Assembly: GCA_037951105.1 (NCBI GenBank)
Contig: JBAMJV010012320.1
Coordinates: 20,818 to 84,817 of the forward strand
Direction: 5' to 3'
Origin: Echinarachnius parma
Taxonomy: Eukaryota; Echinodermata; Echinoidea; Clypeasteroida; Echinarachniidae
Length of the DNA: 64,000 nucleotides
This document shows positions 1-10,973 of this stretch, piece after piece. The translations under genes were made by a program, and so were the position numbers. Below the pieces are notes generated by a model, which was given only the letters and a program-made list of their open reading frames with translations, was not told the origin of the DNA and did not search any database. Position 1 is the first letter of the stretch, and the number at the start of each line of letters is the position of its first letter.

Positions 1-495
1 ATATGATTTCATGTCTCATTTGACCCTCAATTAACTCATGGCGTCATCATAATGGCCTCCGAACTCAAAATTTCAATTTGCATATTATGACGTCAGCATA
101 TTTTTGGAAAATTTATTGTATCTCTGTAAATATTGATCGATTTTCTTCCAAATTTTGATATGTTCTATCTGAGACAATTCTCTACAAATGTGATAATCAC
201 GATTTTTCATTTTGACAAAGGCATCATGGCGTATTTTTGCGATTTAAGGAGGTATGTCATTTTTTCACATTTTGCGTGTATTCTCTATGGGACATGACTT
301 TTTTTTTTCAAAACTGGATTCTACATTCCCGTCTTTCGCGAGCAATATCTTCTTCGTTTTAGCTTCGTTTACGCTGAACTTCGAGTATGTTGTAGCTGAG
401 ACAATAAGCTATCTCAAATGAGCCCTTGATTATGTCTTTAATTTTAGTTCGACCAGCCCACCTATACTTGTTCTAAACAAGTATTACAATTCTAG
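1..495 (+). mobile_element. Helentron-like repeat unit, 3' part (array unit 0)
   Basis: This is the right-hand part of a unit of about 1.2 kb that recurs downstream. It ends with CAGCCCACCT, then a hairpin (ATACTTGTT, CTA, AACAAGTAT), a 7-nt spacer and a terminal CTAG at 492-495, followed by T. A short 3' hairpin just before CTAG, with insertion next to T, is the layout known for Helitron/Helentron rolling-circle elements. No Rep/helicase gene is present, so this is a non-autonomous copy. Family assignment is inference. Confidence 0.6.
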
Positions 496-1703
496 TTATT
501 ATTATTATTATTCTTTATTTTTCTTATTTCCAATCACTTTTTTGTGAGCACGATAACTTGAAAATGGCTCAATCAAGTGCCTTGAAATTTGGCACACATA
601 TATATAGGCATATGGACAAAGCAAAATAAGGTTTTGAACCCTGACCTTGACTGATGACGTCATCTAGGCGCCATTTTGTAAAATTTTCTGAATATCTTCT
701 CATGATCATATCTTCATAACGAAAAGTTGTTTCTCATTCATATTTATCATGATCAAGGTCAATATCCGTCCGGTCAATTTCAGGTCAAAAAACGCGCGCG
801 CATGCGTACGTGCGCGCGTCAGCGCGCGCTCAAAATTTTAAAATGTTCAAAATCGTCTCAAATTCATTTTGGATACGTTTTAGGCCATTTTAAGCATTTT
901 ACGAAAAAACGCGCACACGCGCATGCGCGCGCGTTTTCGCGCGTACTGGCATTTTGCAACATAGAATCGCCGAATTTTCTCTGTTATCATATTTAGCCCA
1001 TCTTTCCAAGCATTTTGATACCTTGTTCACCTTTTTCTGACTAGTAAAAACGCAATGAGCTTCCGTTCAAGAAACATGTCCGTACGCGCGAGCTCTTGTA
1101 ATACATAGCATATATGGGCAAAAACATGCCTATACAAAAATCATTGTAACTCTTCAGAATGGATGGGAACTCCCAATTTGTTTTCATATTTAGATAGATT
1201 ATGAGTCGGAGATATGATTTCATGTCTCATTTGACTCTCAATTAACTCATGGCGTCATCATAACGGCCTTCCAACTCAAAATTTCAATTAGCATATTATG
1301 ACGTCAGCATATTTTTGGAAAATTGATTGTATCTCTGTAAATGTTGATCGATTTTCTTCCAAATTTTGATATGTTCTAGCTCAGACAATTTTCTACAAAT
1401 GTAATAACCACGATTTTTCATTTTGACAAAGGTATCATGGCGTATTTTTGCGATTTAAGGAGGCATGTCATTTTTTAACATTTTGCGTGTATTCTCTATG
1501 GGACATGACTTTTTTTCAAAACTGGATTCTACATTCCCGTCTTTCGCGACCAATATCTTCTTCGTTTTAGCTTCGTTTACGCTGAACTTCGAGTATGTTG
1601 TAGCTGAGACAATAAGCTATCTCAAATGAGCCCTTGATTATGTCTTTAATTTTAGTTCGACCAGCCCACCTATACTTGTTCTAAACAAGTATTACAATTC
1701 TAG
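496..1703 (+). mobile_element. Helentron-like tandem unit 1
   Basis: Second unit of the tandem array. It starts with a (TTA)n microsatellite and ends with the same hairpin plus CTAG (1700-1703). Inside are two alternating purine-pyrimidine CG-rich tracts (about 791-830 and 908-943). The 89-residue open frame across these tracts recurs in each unit but is Arg/Ala/His low-complexity sequence from CG repeats, so I do not regard it as a gene. Unit length is about 1,208 bp. Confidence 0.6.
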
Positions 1704-2974
1704 TTATTAGGTGGGCTGTACATCATACAGACCACCTCATAATTTCGTTAGAATTGCCTTTATTATTATTATTATTATTATTCTTTATTTTTCTTATTTC
1801 CAATCACTTTTTTGTTACCACGATAACTTGAAAATGGCTCAATCAAGTGCCTTGAAATTTGGCACACATATATATAGGCATATGGACAAAGCAAAATAAG
1901 GTTTTGAACCCTGACCTTGACTGATGACGTCATCTAGGCGCCATTTTGTAAAATTTTCTGAATATCTTCTCATGATCATATCTTCATAACGAAAAGTTGT
2001 TTCTCATTCATATTTATCATGATCAAGGTCAATATCCGTCCGGTCAATTTCAGGTCAAAAAACGCGCGCGCATGCGTACGTGCGCGCGTCAGCGCGCGCG
2101 CAAAATTTTAAAATGTTCAAAATTGTCGCAAATTCATTTTGGATACGTTTTAGGCCATTTTAAGCAATTTACGAAAAAACGCGCACACGCGCATGCGCGC
2201 GCGTTTTCGCGCGTACTGGCATTTTGCAACGTAGAATCGCCGAATTTTCTCTGTTATCATATTTAGCCCATCTTTCCAAGCATTTTGATACCTTGTTCAC
2301 CTTTTTCTGACTAGTAAAAACGCAATGAGCTTCCGTTCAAGAAACATGTCCGTGCGCGCGAGCTCTTGTAATACATAGCATATATGGGCAAAAACATGCC
2401 TATACAAAATTCATTGTAACTCTTCAGAATGGATGGGAACTCCCAAGTTTTTTTTCATATTTGGATAGATTATGAGTCGGAGATATGATTTCATGTCTCA
2501 TTTGACCCTCAATTAACTCATGGCGTCATCATAATGGCCTCCGAACTCAAAATTTCAATTTGCATATTATGACGTCAGCATATTTTTGGAAAATTTATTG
2601 TATCTCTGTAAATATTGATTGATTTTCTTCCAAATTTTGATATGTTCTATCTGAGACAATTCTCTACAAATGTGATGATCACGATTTTTCATTTTGACAA
2701 AGGCATCATGGCGTATTTTTGCGATTTAAGGAGGCATGTCATTTTTTAACATTTTGCGTGTATTCTCTATGGGACATGACTTTTTTTCAAAACTGGATTC
2801 TACATTCCCGTCTTTCGCGACCAATATCTTCTTCGTTTTAGCTTCGTTTACGCTGAACTTCGAGTATGTTGTAGCTGAGACAATAAGCTATCTCAAATGA
2901 GCCCTTGATTATGTCTTTAATTTTAGTTCGACCAGCCCACCTATACTTGTTCTAAACAAGTATTACAATTCTAG
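1704..2974 (+). mobile_element. Helentron-like tandem unit 2, the only unit with a 5' end
   Basis: This unit is about 60 bp longer than its neighbours because it keeps an extra left segment (about 1709-1765). That segment starts with AGGTGGGCTG, the exact inverse of the CAGCCCACCT just before the 3' hairpin of every unit. The 10-bp subterminal inverted repeat is expected of Helentron/Helitron2-type ends. It suggests that this is the full-length copy and that the neighbours lack the 5' tip. The unit ends with CTAG at 2971-2974. Confidence 0.6.
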
Positions 2975-4180
2975 TTATTATTATTATTCTTTATTTTTCT
3001 TATTTCCAATCACTTTTTTGTTACCAAGATAACTTGAAAATGGCTCAATCAAGTGCCTTGAAATTTGGCACACATATATATAGGCATATGGACAAAGCAA
3101 AATAAGGTTTTGAACCCTGACCTTGACTGATGACGTCTTCTAGGCGCCATTTTGTAAAATTTTCTGAATATCTTCTCATGATCATATCTTCATAACGAAA
3201 AGTTGTTTCTCATTCATATTTATCATGATTAAGGTCAATATCCGTCCGGTCAATTTCAGGTCAAAAAACGCGCGCGCATGCGTACGTGCGCGCGTCAGCG
3301 CGCGCGCAAAATTTTAAAATGTTCAAAATCGTCGCAAATTCATTTTGGATACGTTTTAGGCCATTTTAAGCATTTTACGAAAAAACGCGCACACGCGCAT
3401 GCGCGCGCGTTTTCGCGCGTACTGGCATTTTGCAACATAGAATCGCCGAATTTTCTCTGTTATCATATTTAGCCCATCTTTCCAAGCATTTTGATACCTT
3501 GTTCACCTTTTTCTGACTAGTAAAAACGCAATGAGCTTCCGTTCAAGAAACATGTCCGTGCGCGCGAGCTCTTGTAATACATAGCATATATGGGCAAAAA
3601 CATGCCTATACAAAATTCATTGTAACTCTTCAAAATGGATGGGAACTCCCAAGTTTTTTTTCATATTTGGATAGATTATGAGTCGGAGATATGATTTCAT
3701 GTCTCATTTGATCCTCAATTAACTCATGGCGTCATCATAATGGCCTCCGAACTCAAAATTTCAATTTGCATATTATGACGTCAGCATATCTTTGGAAAAT
3801 TTATTGTATCTCTGTAAATATTGATCGATTTTCTTCCAAATTTTGATATGTTCTAGCTGAGACAATTCTCTACAAATATAATAACCACGATTTTTCATTT
3901 TGACAAAGGCATCATGGCGTATTTTTGCGATTTAAGGAGGCATGTCATTTTTTAACATTTTGCGTGTATTCTCTATGGGACATGACTTTTTTTCAAAACT
4001 GGATTCTACATTCCCGTCTTTCGCGACCAATATCTTCTTCGTTTTAGCTTCGTTTACGCTGAACTTCGAGTATGTTGTAGCTGAGACAATAAGCTATCTC
4101 AAATGAGCCCTTCATTATGTCTTTAATTTTAGTTCGACCAGCCCACCTATACTTGTTCTAAACAAGTATTACAATTCTAG
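2975..4180 (+). mobile_element. Helentron-like tandem unit 3
   Basis: Third complete tandem unit. It starts with a shorter (TTA)n run and ends with hairpin plus CTAG (4177-4180). It is nearly identical to units 1 and 2 by eye, including both CG-alternating tracts (about 3267-3307 and 3385-3420). The high identity between units implies recent amplification. Confidence 0.6.
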
Positions 4181-4347
4181 TTTCTTTTTCTTATTTCTCG
4201 TCACTTTTTTGTGAGCAAGATAACACAAAAATGGCTCAATGAAATGTCGTGAAAATTGGCAAACATATGTATAGGCATGTGGACTAATCATGGCAAGGTT
4301 TTTAACTTTGATCATGACTGATGACGTCATCTAGGCGCCATTTTGTA
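4181..4347 (+). mobile_element. Diverged partial copy of the array unit
   Basis: This matches the first 165 bp of the array unit at visibly lower identity, with many substitutions. It stops at the shared CGCCATTTTGTA motif, where a minus-strand LINE tail follows. It looks like an older resident copy against which the younger array was laid down. Confidence 0.5.
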
Positions 4348-4389
4348 TTTATTTATATAACTATGTCATATTAGGCATGATGACAGTTA

Positions 4390-5067
4390 ATGTCATTTCA
4401 GATTCAGTTTATTCAAACCATAAAACAAAAGTAACATATATATATGGCAAAATGGCAAATATAAATGGCAGTTTGATAATCAAATTGGGGCACTTTTACA
4501 AATTATACAATTCTAAAGAAGTAATATTGTAGGTAGGTCATCATTCACACCGTACACACACACCATTCACTCAAACCCACATCGTGGGCACTGCTATGAA
4601 TAGAAGAAGAGAATAGAAGGAGCGAAGAGGGGGATACGAAAATACGAAGATAAAGAAAAAGGTGAATAGAAGAGCAAGTGAAAGTGTAACAGACAATCTG
4701 ACAAAGAACTTAGTTTATAATAGTTGTTGCAGTAAGTCCCTTTTACATAAACACTTGAATCTTGACAAAGTTGTATTTGATCTTATATTCTCAGAGAGAT
4801 AGGCTTATGCCTACATTTTGAAAGGAGTTTAACGCATGTGTAGTACGTACTAGTGGTTTGTGAAGTAATGATCTTTGCCTAGTGCTATACGAATGTATAC
4901 ATGAATTACTTACGAACAATGTTTTAAATAGGAACGGTAGATGTCCCGTATGGAAATTATACATAAATATTAGAGTATTCATAGTAATTAATTCCTGGAT
5001 AGGGAGAATTTTCATCTTTAAAAATAGGGGACTACTAGGGCTATTATATTCAGAGTGAGTAATGATC
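4390..5067 (-). mobile_element. LINE 3' region and 3' end
   Basis: Read on the minus strand this follows the reverse transcriptase and ends in an AATAAA-containing, CTGAATCTGAA-type tail near 4393, as CR1/Jockey-like elements often do. The ORF fragment at 4791-5015 (minus) contains TRQRSLLHKPLVRTTHALNS, the conserved C-terminal stretch of such ORF2 proteins. A second copy of the same family lies at 48042-49193 on the plus strand. Confidence 0.6.
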
Positions 5068-6516
5068 CTAATTGCCCTTTTTTAACACGCGTATTTTATT
5101 AAGATGAGAAAAATATGAATTACCCCACATAATATTGCAATATGTCAAATGCGGTAATACCAACGAATTATATAGTAACAACAACACATTTTTGGGCAAA
5201 ATATATTTCAATTTAGATAATATTCCAATACTTCTAGATATCTTTAAAACAACATTCTGAAAATGGATCTTCCAATCAAGACATTCATCAATAGTTATAC
5301 CAAGAAACAATAATGATTTTACATTTTTAAAAGGATTATGATTCATGGAAATAGCATCGATGGTTTCGGGAATTCTTCTATTCTTAGAATGAAATAAAAT
5401 ATATTTTGTTTTATCATAATTAACAATCAATTTATTACTCCAGAACCATTCACCTAATGATCGTAATTCTGTATTTGCTATCAATATAAGTGTATGAATA
5501 TTTTCATGAGACATAAAGGCACGGTATTGTCAGCAAATAAAGAGAATCCAAAAAGACGTGTGCTCATCAGAATATAATTAATATAAACTAAGAACAATAG
5601 CGGTCCTAAAACAGACCCTTGTGGTACACCACACGTTACAACTCTGTGTTTGGAGTTGACACCATCAACCACCACATATTGTTTTCTTTCAACTAAATAT
5701 GATTTAAACCAATTAAGTGCTACTCCTCTCACTCCATAATAAAATATTTTTTCAAGAAGAATGTGGTGATCGATGGTGTCAAATGTCAAATGAAAGATCC
5801 ATGAATAAACCCATACAGAAATTACCCTTGTCTAGCTCATTTGAGACAAAAGTTGACAAATTTAATACACCATGACACGTTGAATGATTTTTTCTAAATC
5901 CAAATTGTTCATTAATTAAAACATATTTTGAAAGGAAACTATAAAGTCTATTGTGCATTACTTTTTCCAAAATCTTTGAGAATATTGATAAAATAGCAAT
6001 GGGTCTGTCGTTTTTCATATTCTGTGGACAATCTTTCTTATGAAGTGGCACAACCTTTGATATTTTCAACGATTCTGGAAACACACCAATAGAAAGCGAT
6101 TTATTAAATATATTGCATAATGGTTCTACAAAGCAATTTATTGTTTCTTTAACTACCCAAGGTGAAATATTATCATAACCACATGACTTTGATTGATTTA
6201 AAGAGGTGCAAATCTGTAAAAGTTCATGAACAGTAGTCGGTTTTAAGAACATGGTATCGTAATAATCAGAATTCAAATAGCGTTTGAATGAATTCGGTAT
6301 ACAATGATTAGAATCACATAATTTCTTGCCTATACTTACAAAATATGAATTAAATTGTTCAACAATCTGTTCTCGTGAGGAATATTTATTATCATCAAAG
6401 TACATTTCATTAGGAAGTGCATGTTGTTTTCTATTACCAAGGATATTATTAATTTCATTCCATGTCTTCTTCATATTCCTTTTCAAAAAGATTATAAAAA
6501 TATCTTTTTTTCGCAT
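5068..6516 (-). pseudogene. Reverse transcriptase of a CR1/Jockey-like LINE (ORF2, broken)
   Basis: The RT is split over three minus-strand frames: 5779-6516, 5481-5789 and 5068-5514. The first holds the N-terminal RT motifs (KVVPLHKKD, RPIAILSIFSKILEKVMHNR, EQFGFRKNHST). The second holds [18 protein letters not shown] and FADNT, where the catalytic FADD motif has lost its second Asp. The third holds the thumb region (KLIVNYDKTKYILF, LGITID, and a shortened SISRSIG stretch). The frame changes and the missing catalytic Asp make it inactive. Native function is target-primed reverse transcription of the LINE RNA. Clade assignment within the CR1/Jockey group is uncertain. Confidence 0.85.
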
Positions 6517-6558
6517 TTCGTATAATCATAGTAAGTTTATTTGTATACACAATATATT

Positions 6559-6765
6559 TCAAGCGAGAGCTTTCACCAAGTTTGCGTAAATACATCTGAT
6601 ATAGTGGATTTTCTTAGAAATCGATCTCAAAATACCAGTTGATATCCATGGTTTTCTACATTCATTTTGTTTTAATTGATCATCTATTACAGGAAAACAA
6701 GTATTATATAGGAAAGTAATTTTTTCAACAAAGTAATCATAACTAGCATTTGTATCAAGACACAT
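6559..6765 (-). pseudogene. LINE ORF2 linker between endonuclease and RT
   Basis: This minus-strand fragment contains KPWISTGILRSISKK, the well-conserved segment between the endonuclease and RT domains of CR1/Jockey-like ORF2 proteins. It is separated from the RT fragment by a frame break near 6520 and belongs to the same decayed element. Confidence 0.65.
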
Positions 6766-6856
6766 ATAAATGGGAGACCAATCATCTGGGATAACTGGGC
6801 CTTAAACTCATTGATAGTTTTATCAGTAATTAATCTCTTTTGAAGATTTTTTAATT

Positions 6857-7132
6857 TTATTGTTTTGTCTTATTGAATTTTGTTCCTAAGTTAATCAGAC
6901 AAAATATTTGGAAGAGGTCCGAGATATCTGTATAAAATAAACCTGTACGTACATTTTCTAATGAGGTATTTATAAAGATATTATCAATCAATGTGCACGA
7001 TCTAGAAGTGACACGAGTAGGTTTAGATATCAGTGGGTACAAGTTATGAATGAACATGGTTTCTAAAAAGTCATTTGTTTGATTATGCGCGCAATGATTT
7101 TTTAATTTCATATTACAACTTGTTGAGTTCAT
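6857..7132 (-). pseudogene. LINE endonuclease, C-terminal fragment
   Basis: It carries the C-terminal half of an apurinic-like (exonuclease-endonuclease-phosphatase) domain: PLISKPTRVTSRSCTLIDNIFIN, followed by TDISD with the expected next His changed to Leu. That His is catalytic in active LINE endonucleases. The N-terminal half of the domain is absent, because the upstream ORF1 stop (7113-7115) lies directly against this fragment. An internal deletion of the element is therefore likely. Confidence 0.6.
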
Positions 7133-7690
7133 CTTTGTTTCGAATTAATCGTTTGATGTCTTTGTTTCCTGTGCCCGCCAATATGACTATGATCCGTCCA
7201 TCAGAGACCCAAGCCTCCTTCAATCTGTCCTGTTTCTTGGCAGCCCACAGAATGTCTTGATTCGATGCAGCCAAAGACTTGTCGATCGCGATGCCCGAGC
7301 CTTTCAGCTTCTTGCGAGAACGAAGAACTTCACTGCGCTTGCGCTACGTCGTGAATTTTACGATGATCGCTCGCGGTCTGTTCTTCTTCCGGCTTTCACC
7401 TTCGTTGACTCTCCTCACGGCGACGCGATGCGATCGATCGATTTCCTCCTTCGATAGTCTGATCCCCAGCCGTTCCCTCGTGATGTTGCAGATTGTTTAA
7501 TCTGTGTCCTCGTTGTCACGCTCAGCGACCCCATAGAATTTGAGGCAGTTACGTCTCGAATATTGTTCGAGCTTGTTTGCTGCTCTCTGAAGGTTGATTA
7601 TCTGGTCATTCTGCCTGGCAGTAATCTCCTTCAAGCTGCGTATCTCCTTCTCTTTGGCGTGCAGGTCCAGCTCCATCTCCATTGTTCAGC
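7113..7690 (-). pseudogene. LINE ORF1 (nucleic-acid-binding protein), two nonsense codons
   Basis: On the minus strand one frame reads a coiled-coil stretch and LEQYSRRNCLKFYGV, then RPRAIIVKF, KKLKGSGIAIDKSL and WVSDGRIIVILAGTGNKDIK, ending in its own TAA at 7113-7115. These are hallmarks of ORF1 proteins of CR1/L1-like elements, which bind the retrotransposon RNA. Two in-frame stops interrupt it, one near 7499 after EDTD and one near 7340 after KFTT. It directly precedes the truncated ORF2 and probably belongs to the same insertion. Confidence 0.65.
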
Positions 7691-7736
7691 CGTCGCTGTG
7701 CTCCAGTCGTTCCATTATGTCGTTGGTGTTTTGTTA

Positions 7737-8118
7737 TACTCCCGTCACATATAGCGCCGACCTCGCGCCGCTCCTAATCCCCATTCATAAAATTGCTACG
7801 CTCCTAATCCCCATTCATAAATTTGGCAGTGGGAGGCGAAGCATTGTCCGAACGATGATTAAATGACGAATGAATGGGAGGATTATCGCACATAGGTGAA
7901 AGGATAGCCTCTCATGCATGGACATACAATGGCTCCCTAAACAAAAGAGTAGAACGCCAAAGACTCATGACCGCTTTCGACATGTCCAAAGCTTAAAAAG
8001 TGGTCGTGGGTCGGTCGTGGGTCTTTTGCCGACCTACTGTTTTGTTCAGGGAGCCATTGTATTGGAGCCATTGGGGATTATGAGCGGCGCGAGGTCGGCG
8101 CTATATGTGACGGGGGTA
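7737..8118. mobile_element. Foldback MITE with TTA target duplication
   Basis: The ends are inverted repeats of about 47 bp (start TACTCCCGTCACATATAGCG), flanked on both sides by TTA (7734-7736 and 8119-8121). A 3-bp TTA duplication fits PIF/Harbinger-type MITEs. A second, inner inverted repeat (ATACAATGGCTCCCT, 7924-7946 against 8040-8062) suggests one MITE nested inside another. Confidence 0.6.
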
Positions 8119-8131
8119 TTACATGTTCTCT

Positions 8132-8656
8132 AAAGGGGGTATCCCACTGAGCGGCGAACGTTTGCGAACGTTTGCGAATATAGCGAATTTGGGATTTCGC
8201 CAGGATTCGTTAAAGGTTGCTAAAGGTTCGTTAAAGGTCGCAAACGGTTGCAAGAAAATTCGTAAACGGTTTTAATTGTCGCAAACAGTTTTTCTTGTCG
8301 CAAAGAAATTTTGGACATGTTCAAAATTTGTTGCGAATTTATTTTTTCGAAAACAGTTGCAAACGTTCGCAAACGGTTTTAAGACGGTGTCGCTAACGTT
8401 CGCTAATGCTAGCGATTACATGACCATATATGGTTCCTCAATGCAATCGACCCATTGAGCGGCGAATGCTTACGAACGTTTGCGAATTTTGGATTCGCCA
8501 ACTTTTCTGACAAATGTTGGCAAAAATCAGGGTGGCAGAGGCAAACCCTGATTTTCGCTAACATTCGCTAACATTCGTCAGAAAAGTTGACGAATCCAAA
8601 ATTTGCAAAATTCGCTAACGTTCGCAAACGTTCGCCTCTCAGTGGGATACCCCCTT
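8132..8656. mobile_element. Foldback element with GTTTGCGAACG repeats
   Basis: Near-perfect terminal inverted repeats start AAGGGGGTATCCCACTGAG and enclose many direct and inverted copies of GCGAACGTTTGCGAA. The right part (about 8451-8645) folds on itself a second time around 8540. No coding capacity. Confidence 0.65.
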
Positions 8657-8800
8657 ACCTCCCAAAGAGCTTGGACAATTGTTTGTCAATTGCCTTGCCA
8701 ACTACTTTTTCAATTGCCTCGAAGAACTCGTTACTTTAAAAGTATTCTCGAAGAAAATCTTTTGTAGAGGTAATGGCAACTTTTTGAATGGATGATTCCT

Positions 8801-8870
8801 CGGTCTCGGTTTGTTCAGCCTCGGTCTCGTTCTGTTCAGCCCCGGTCTCGGTTTGTTCAGCCTCGGCCAG
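8801..8870 (+). repeat. 24-bp minisatellite, three copies
   Basis: Three copies of a unit of about 24 bp containing GGTCTCGGTTTGTTCAGCC. I see no gene between 8657 and 9100. Confidence 0.6.
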
Positions 8871-9104
8871 AGACATATTTTCCGAATGTATATCACAATA
8901 TTATGATGAATGTAAGTCACAGAAGCATGACACATGAGACACAGTAAAAAAGAATGAAGATGAACGGCTTAGGGGAAATAAACAATATAAAAGTCAAGTT
9001 GCAAATGTTTGTTTACATACTTAATTCACTCTCTCCCGTAGGGTAGATTGTTAAATCATACTGATGATCAGGCGTACGTGGGACTAAGGTGCATATTATA
9101 CAGA

Positions 9105-9300
9105 TATTGACTGTCTTGAGGGGCAATATAACATTTGAGATCCTCGAGGGAAGTTATATTTGTGTCAAGGGACATTATATTTTTCCGAAGCGCGTAGCGC
9201 TGAGGAAAAATATAGTATTCCGAGACAAAAATATAACTCCCCCAAGGGAAATGAAATGTTATATGGTTCCCGAAGGAAAAAGTCAATATCTGTTATATTA
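9105..9300. repeat. Imperfect foldback repeat
   Basis: Long imperfect inverted repeat centred near 9195 on AGCGCGTAGCGCT. Arms share ATATTGACT, CAATATAACATTT, GGAAGTTATATTTGTGTC and ATTATATTTTTCC in inverse order. The open frames on both strands here follow from the symmetry and are not genes. Confidence 0.55.
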
Positions 9301-9604
9301 TGATGACCTATATAGATTCAAATCAAGATAAATATAAATTTGGTGTTGAAATAAAATTATGGACAAGGGAAAATCATTAGATTAAATCGAAATCCTTCCA
9401 GTAGAACAGACGTGTTATTATCGAAATGCTGCGCAAAATGCTTCTTTATCCGAGCTTCCTTTCAAATTTACTTTCGGATCGCGCAATCTCCGTAGAAAGC
9501 TTAACAACGCTGCGCGTGCCAGGATCAAAGACCATTAAGCGTCTTTGCCAGGATGCTAATACGCGCACATTGTTCATCTTCACACACCCATTGTGACGTA
9601 AATG

Positions 9605-9647
9605 ACGTCACCGGTCAATATAACGCCGTTATATTGACCGGTGACGT
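9605..9647. repeat. Perfect 43-bp palindrome
   Basis: Two perfectly complementary 21-nt arms around a single C. Each arm contains ACGTCACCGGTCAATATAAC, and a further ACCGGTCAATATAAC copy follows at about 9653-9667. The same ATATTGAC words occur in the foldback at 9105-9300, so the two may belong to one element. From 9668 to 10050 I see no gene. Confidence 0.75.
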
Positions 9648-10163
9648 AATTTACCGGTCAATATAACTCTTCTCATCCTTGTAGCGATGGTCACGTGACA
9701 GCATTTTGACCAATCGCACACCAGTATCTTTATATGTCATATAATATATTCGCATATAGTTGGCGTTCTGAAGTAGTTACAAGGTCATATTAAAACAAGT
9801 ACTTCGTAGACAAAACAATCGGCATTATAGACCTTTAACTGTCCAGTGATTATGATCCATGATATTGCACTGTTATCATGATGATATGTCCAAAATATGT
9901 CAAATTAGAAGCATTTTCTCTCTATTTTCCCCCAGAAAACTCGAGCCCGTTCCTAACCCTAACTCCACCAGATAATTGCAAAGAATATATTATAATGAAC
10001 GTACGCGTACGCGCGTATGTTTGTACATATAATATATATATATATTTTTTTTTTTATTAATTCTTTTTTTATTTATTTTTTATTTTATCTTTAAACTTTT
10101 GTTAATTTTTCATTTTTCATTCATTTATATATATTTTGGGATCTATTTTGCCTATACTCAACA

Positions 10164-10202
10164 GCCCACCTATACTTGTTCAATGACAAGTATCATGTCT
10201 AG
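10164..10202 (+). mobile_element. Second Helentron-like 3' end
   Basis: AGCCCACCTATACTTGT, then a hairpin (ATACTTGT, TCAATG, ACAAGTAT), then CTAG at 10199-10202 followed by T. This is a diverged copy of the 3' end of the array at 1-4180. The AT-rich stretch before it (about 10000-10160) is probably the body of this copy; its 5' end was not found. Confidence 0.55.
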
Positions 10203-10426
10203 TTTATGTACATTTCTGATTTTTTGCAAAATTGCCTTTTGAATATGACGATAGCTGAATAATATAGAAAACATCATTAATTTGTTTGTATAGCATCATA
10301 ATAACTTTAAAATGTAGAATGTATACGCCTCTATAGTTTTGAGGAGATACGTTTTGAATGTTGACTTGCTAAAAGTCTAACATTTTATTTTTCTCTATAA
10401 TTGATTTCTGTTTAAACTCTTATTTT

Positions 10427-10690
10427 GGAGGGATAGTTGAGTTTTAGTATAGAGGGCGCTACACACAATATTTTTTTGAGAGATAATGAAATCTGAGAGT
10501 AAAATTTGAAATTTTGAACCAGCCTAAATTTTAAATAGTTGTTGATTATCTCTCTATCTAATCACTATTCCAACGAAACATCTCATGCAAAATATTTTAT
10601 TTAAATGGTTGAAACCAACGAGTTTTAGAGAGCGCCCTCTTGAGTTGTAACGGCTCTTTTAAAATGATAACAGGGATTTACCTAGTCGTT
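10427..10690 (+). mobile_element. Dispersed GGGATAGTTGAG element, copy 1
   Basis: It starts GGGATAGTTGAGTTTTAGTA and TAGAGGGCGCT. Related ends occur inverted at 14030-14177 and direct at 35812-35990, where the flank is TTTAAAG, suggesting a TTAA-targeting (piggyBac/Kolobok-type) MITE family. Copies 1 and 2 face each other and could bound a single 3.7-kb element, but the inner sequence shows no transposase. Confidence 0.45.
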
Positions 10691-10870
10691 TGTAATGTTG
10701 TATTCCTTTCGAGCCTGGTGGAGTTATTTTGTTAGTTTGTAATTGTCGTGCATTGGGCACGAGACTGAACGAGCTAGGTTCAGAATGGTTCGCATCACAC
10801 GAATGAGTCATTCGGGAGACTTGTCGTTTGTGTTCAGTTCTTTTAATTCAAGCAAAACTAAAAAGAACCC
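10640..10870 (+). repeat. Dispersed GTTGTAACGGCTC repeat
   Basis: GAGTTGTAACGGCTC, AATGATAACAGG, GTCGTTTGTAAT and CGAGC.TGGTG are shared with 38869-38990 and 55432-55560, where they form the right part of a TTAA-flanked MITE. This is a third, partial copy. Confidence 0.55.
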
Positions 10871-10973
10871 TGTACTTTCAAGGAAATGATCGACCTCGAC
10901 TTTTACCACTGAGTCTAGACGAATCTCTTCCTCGATGAAACACTGTTTTTCCTCTGCAATACTAAAGCCAAGT

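Noticed and set aside
727-996. 89-residue frame repeated in each array unit
   Set aside because: It is a translation of CG-alternating low-complexity DNA; substitutions and start loss between copies show no coding constraint.
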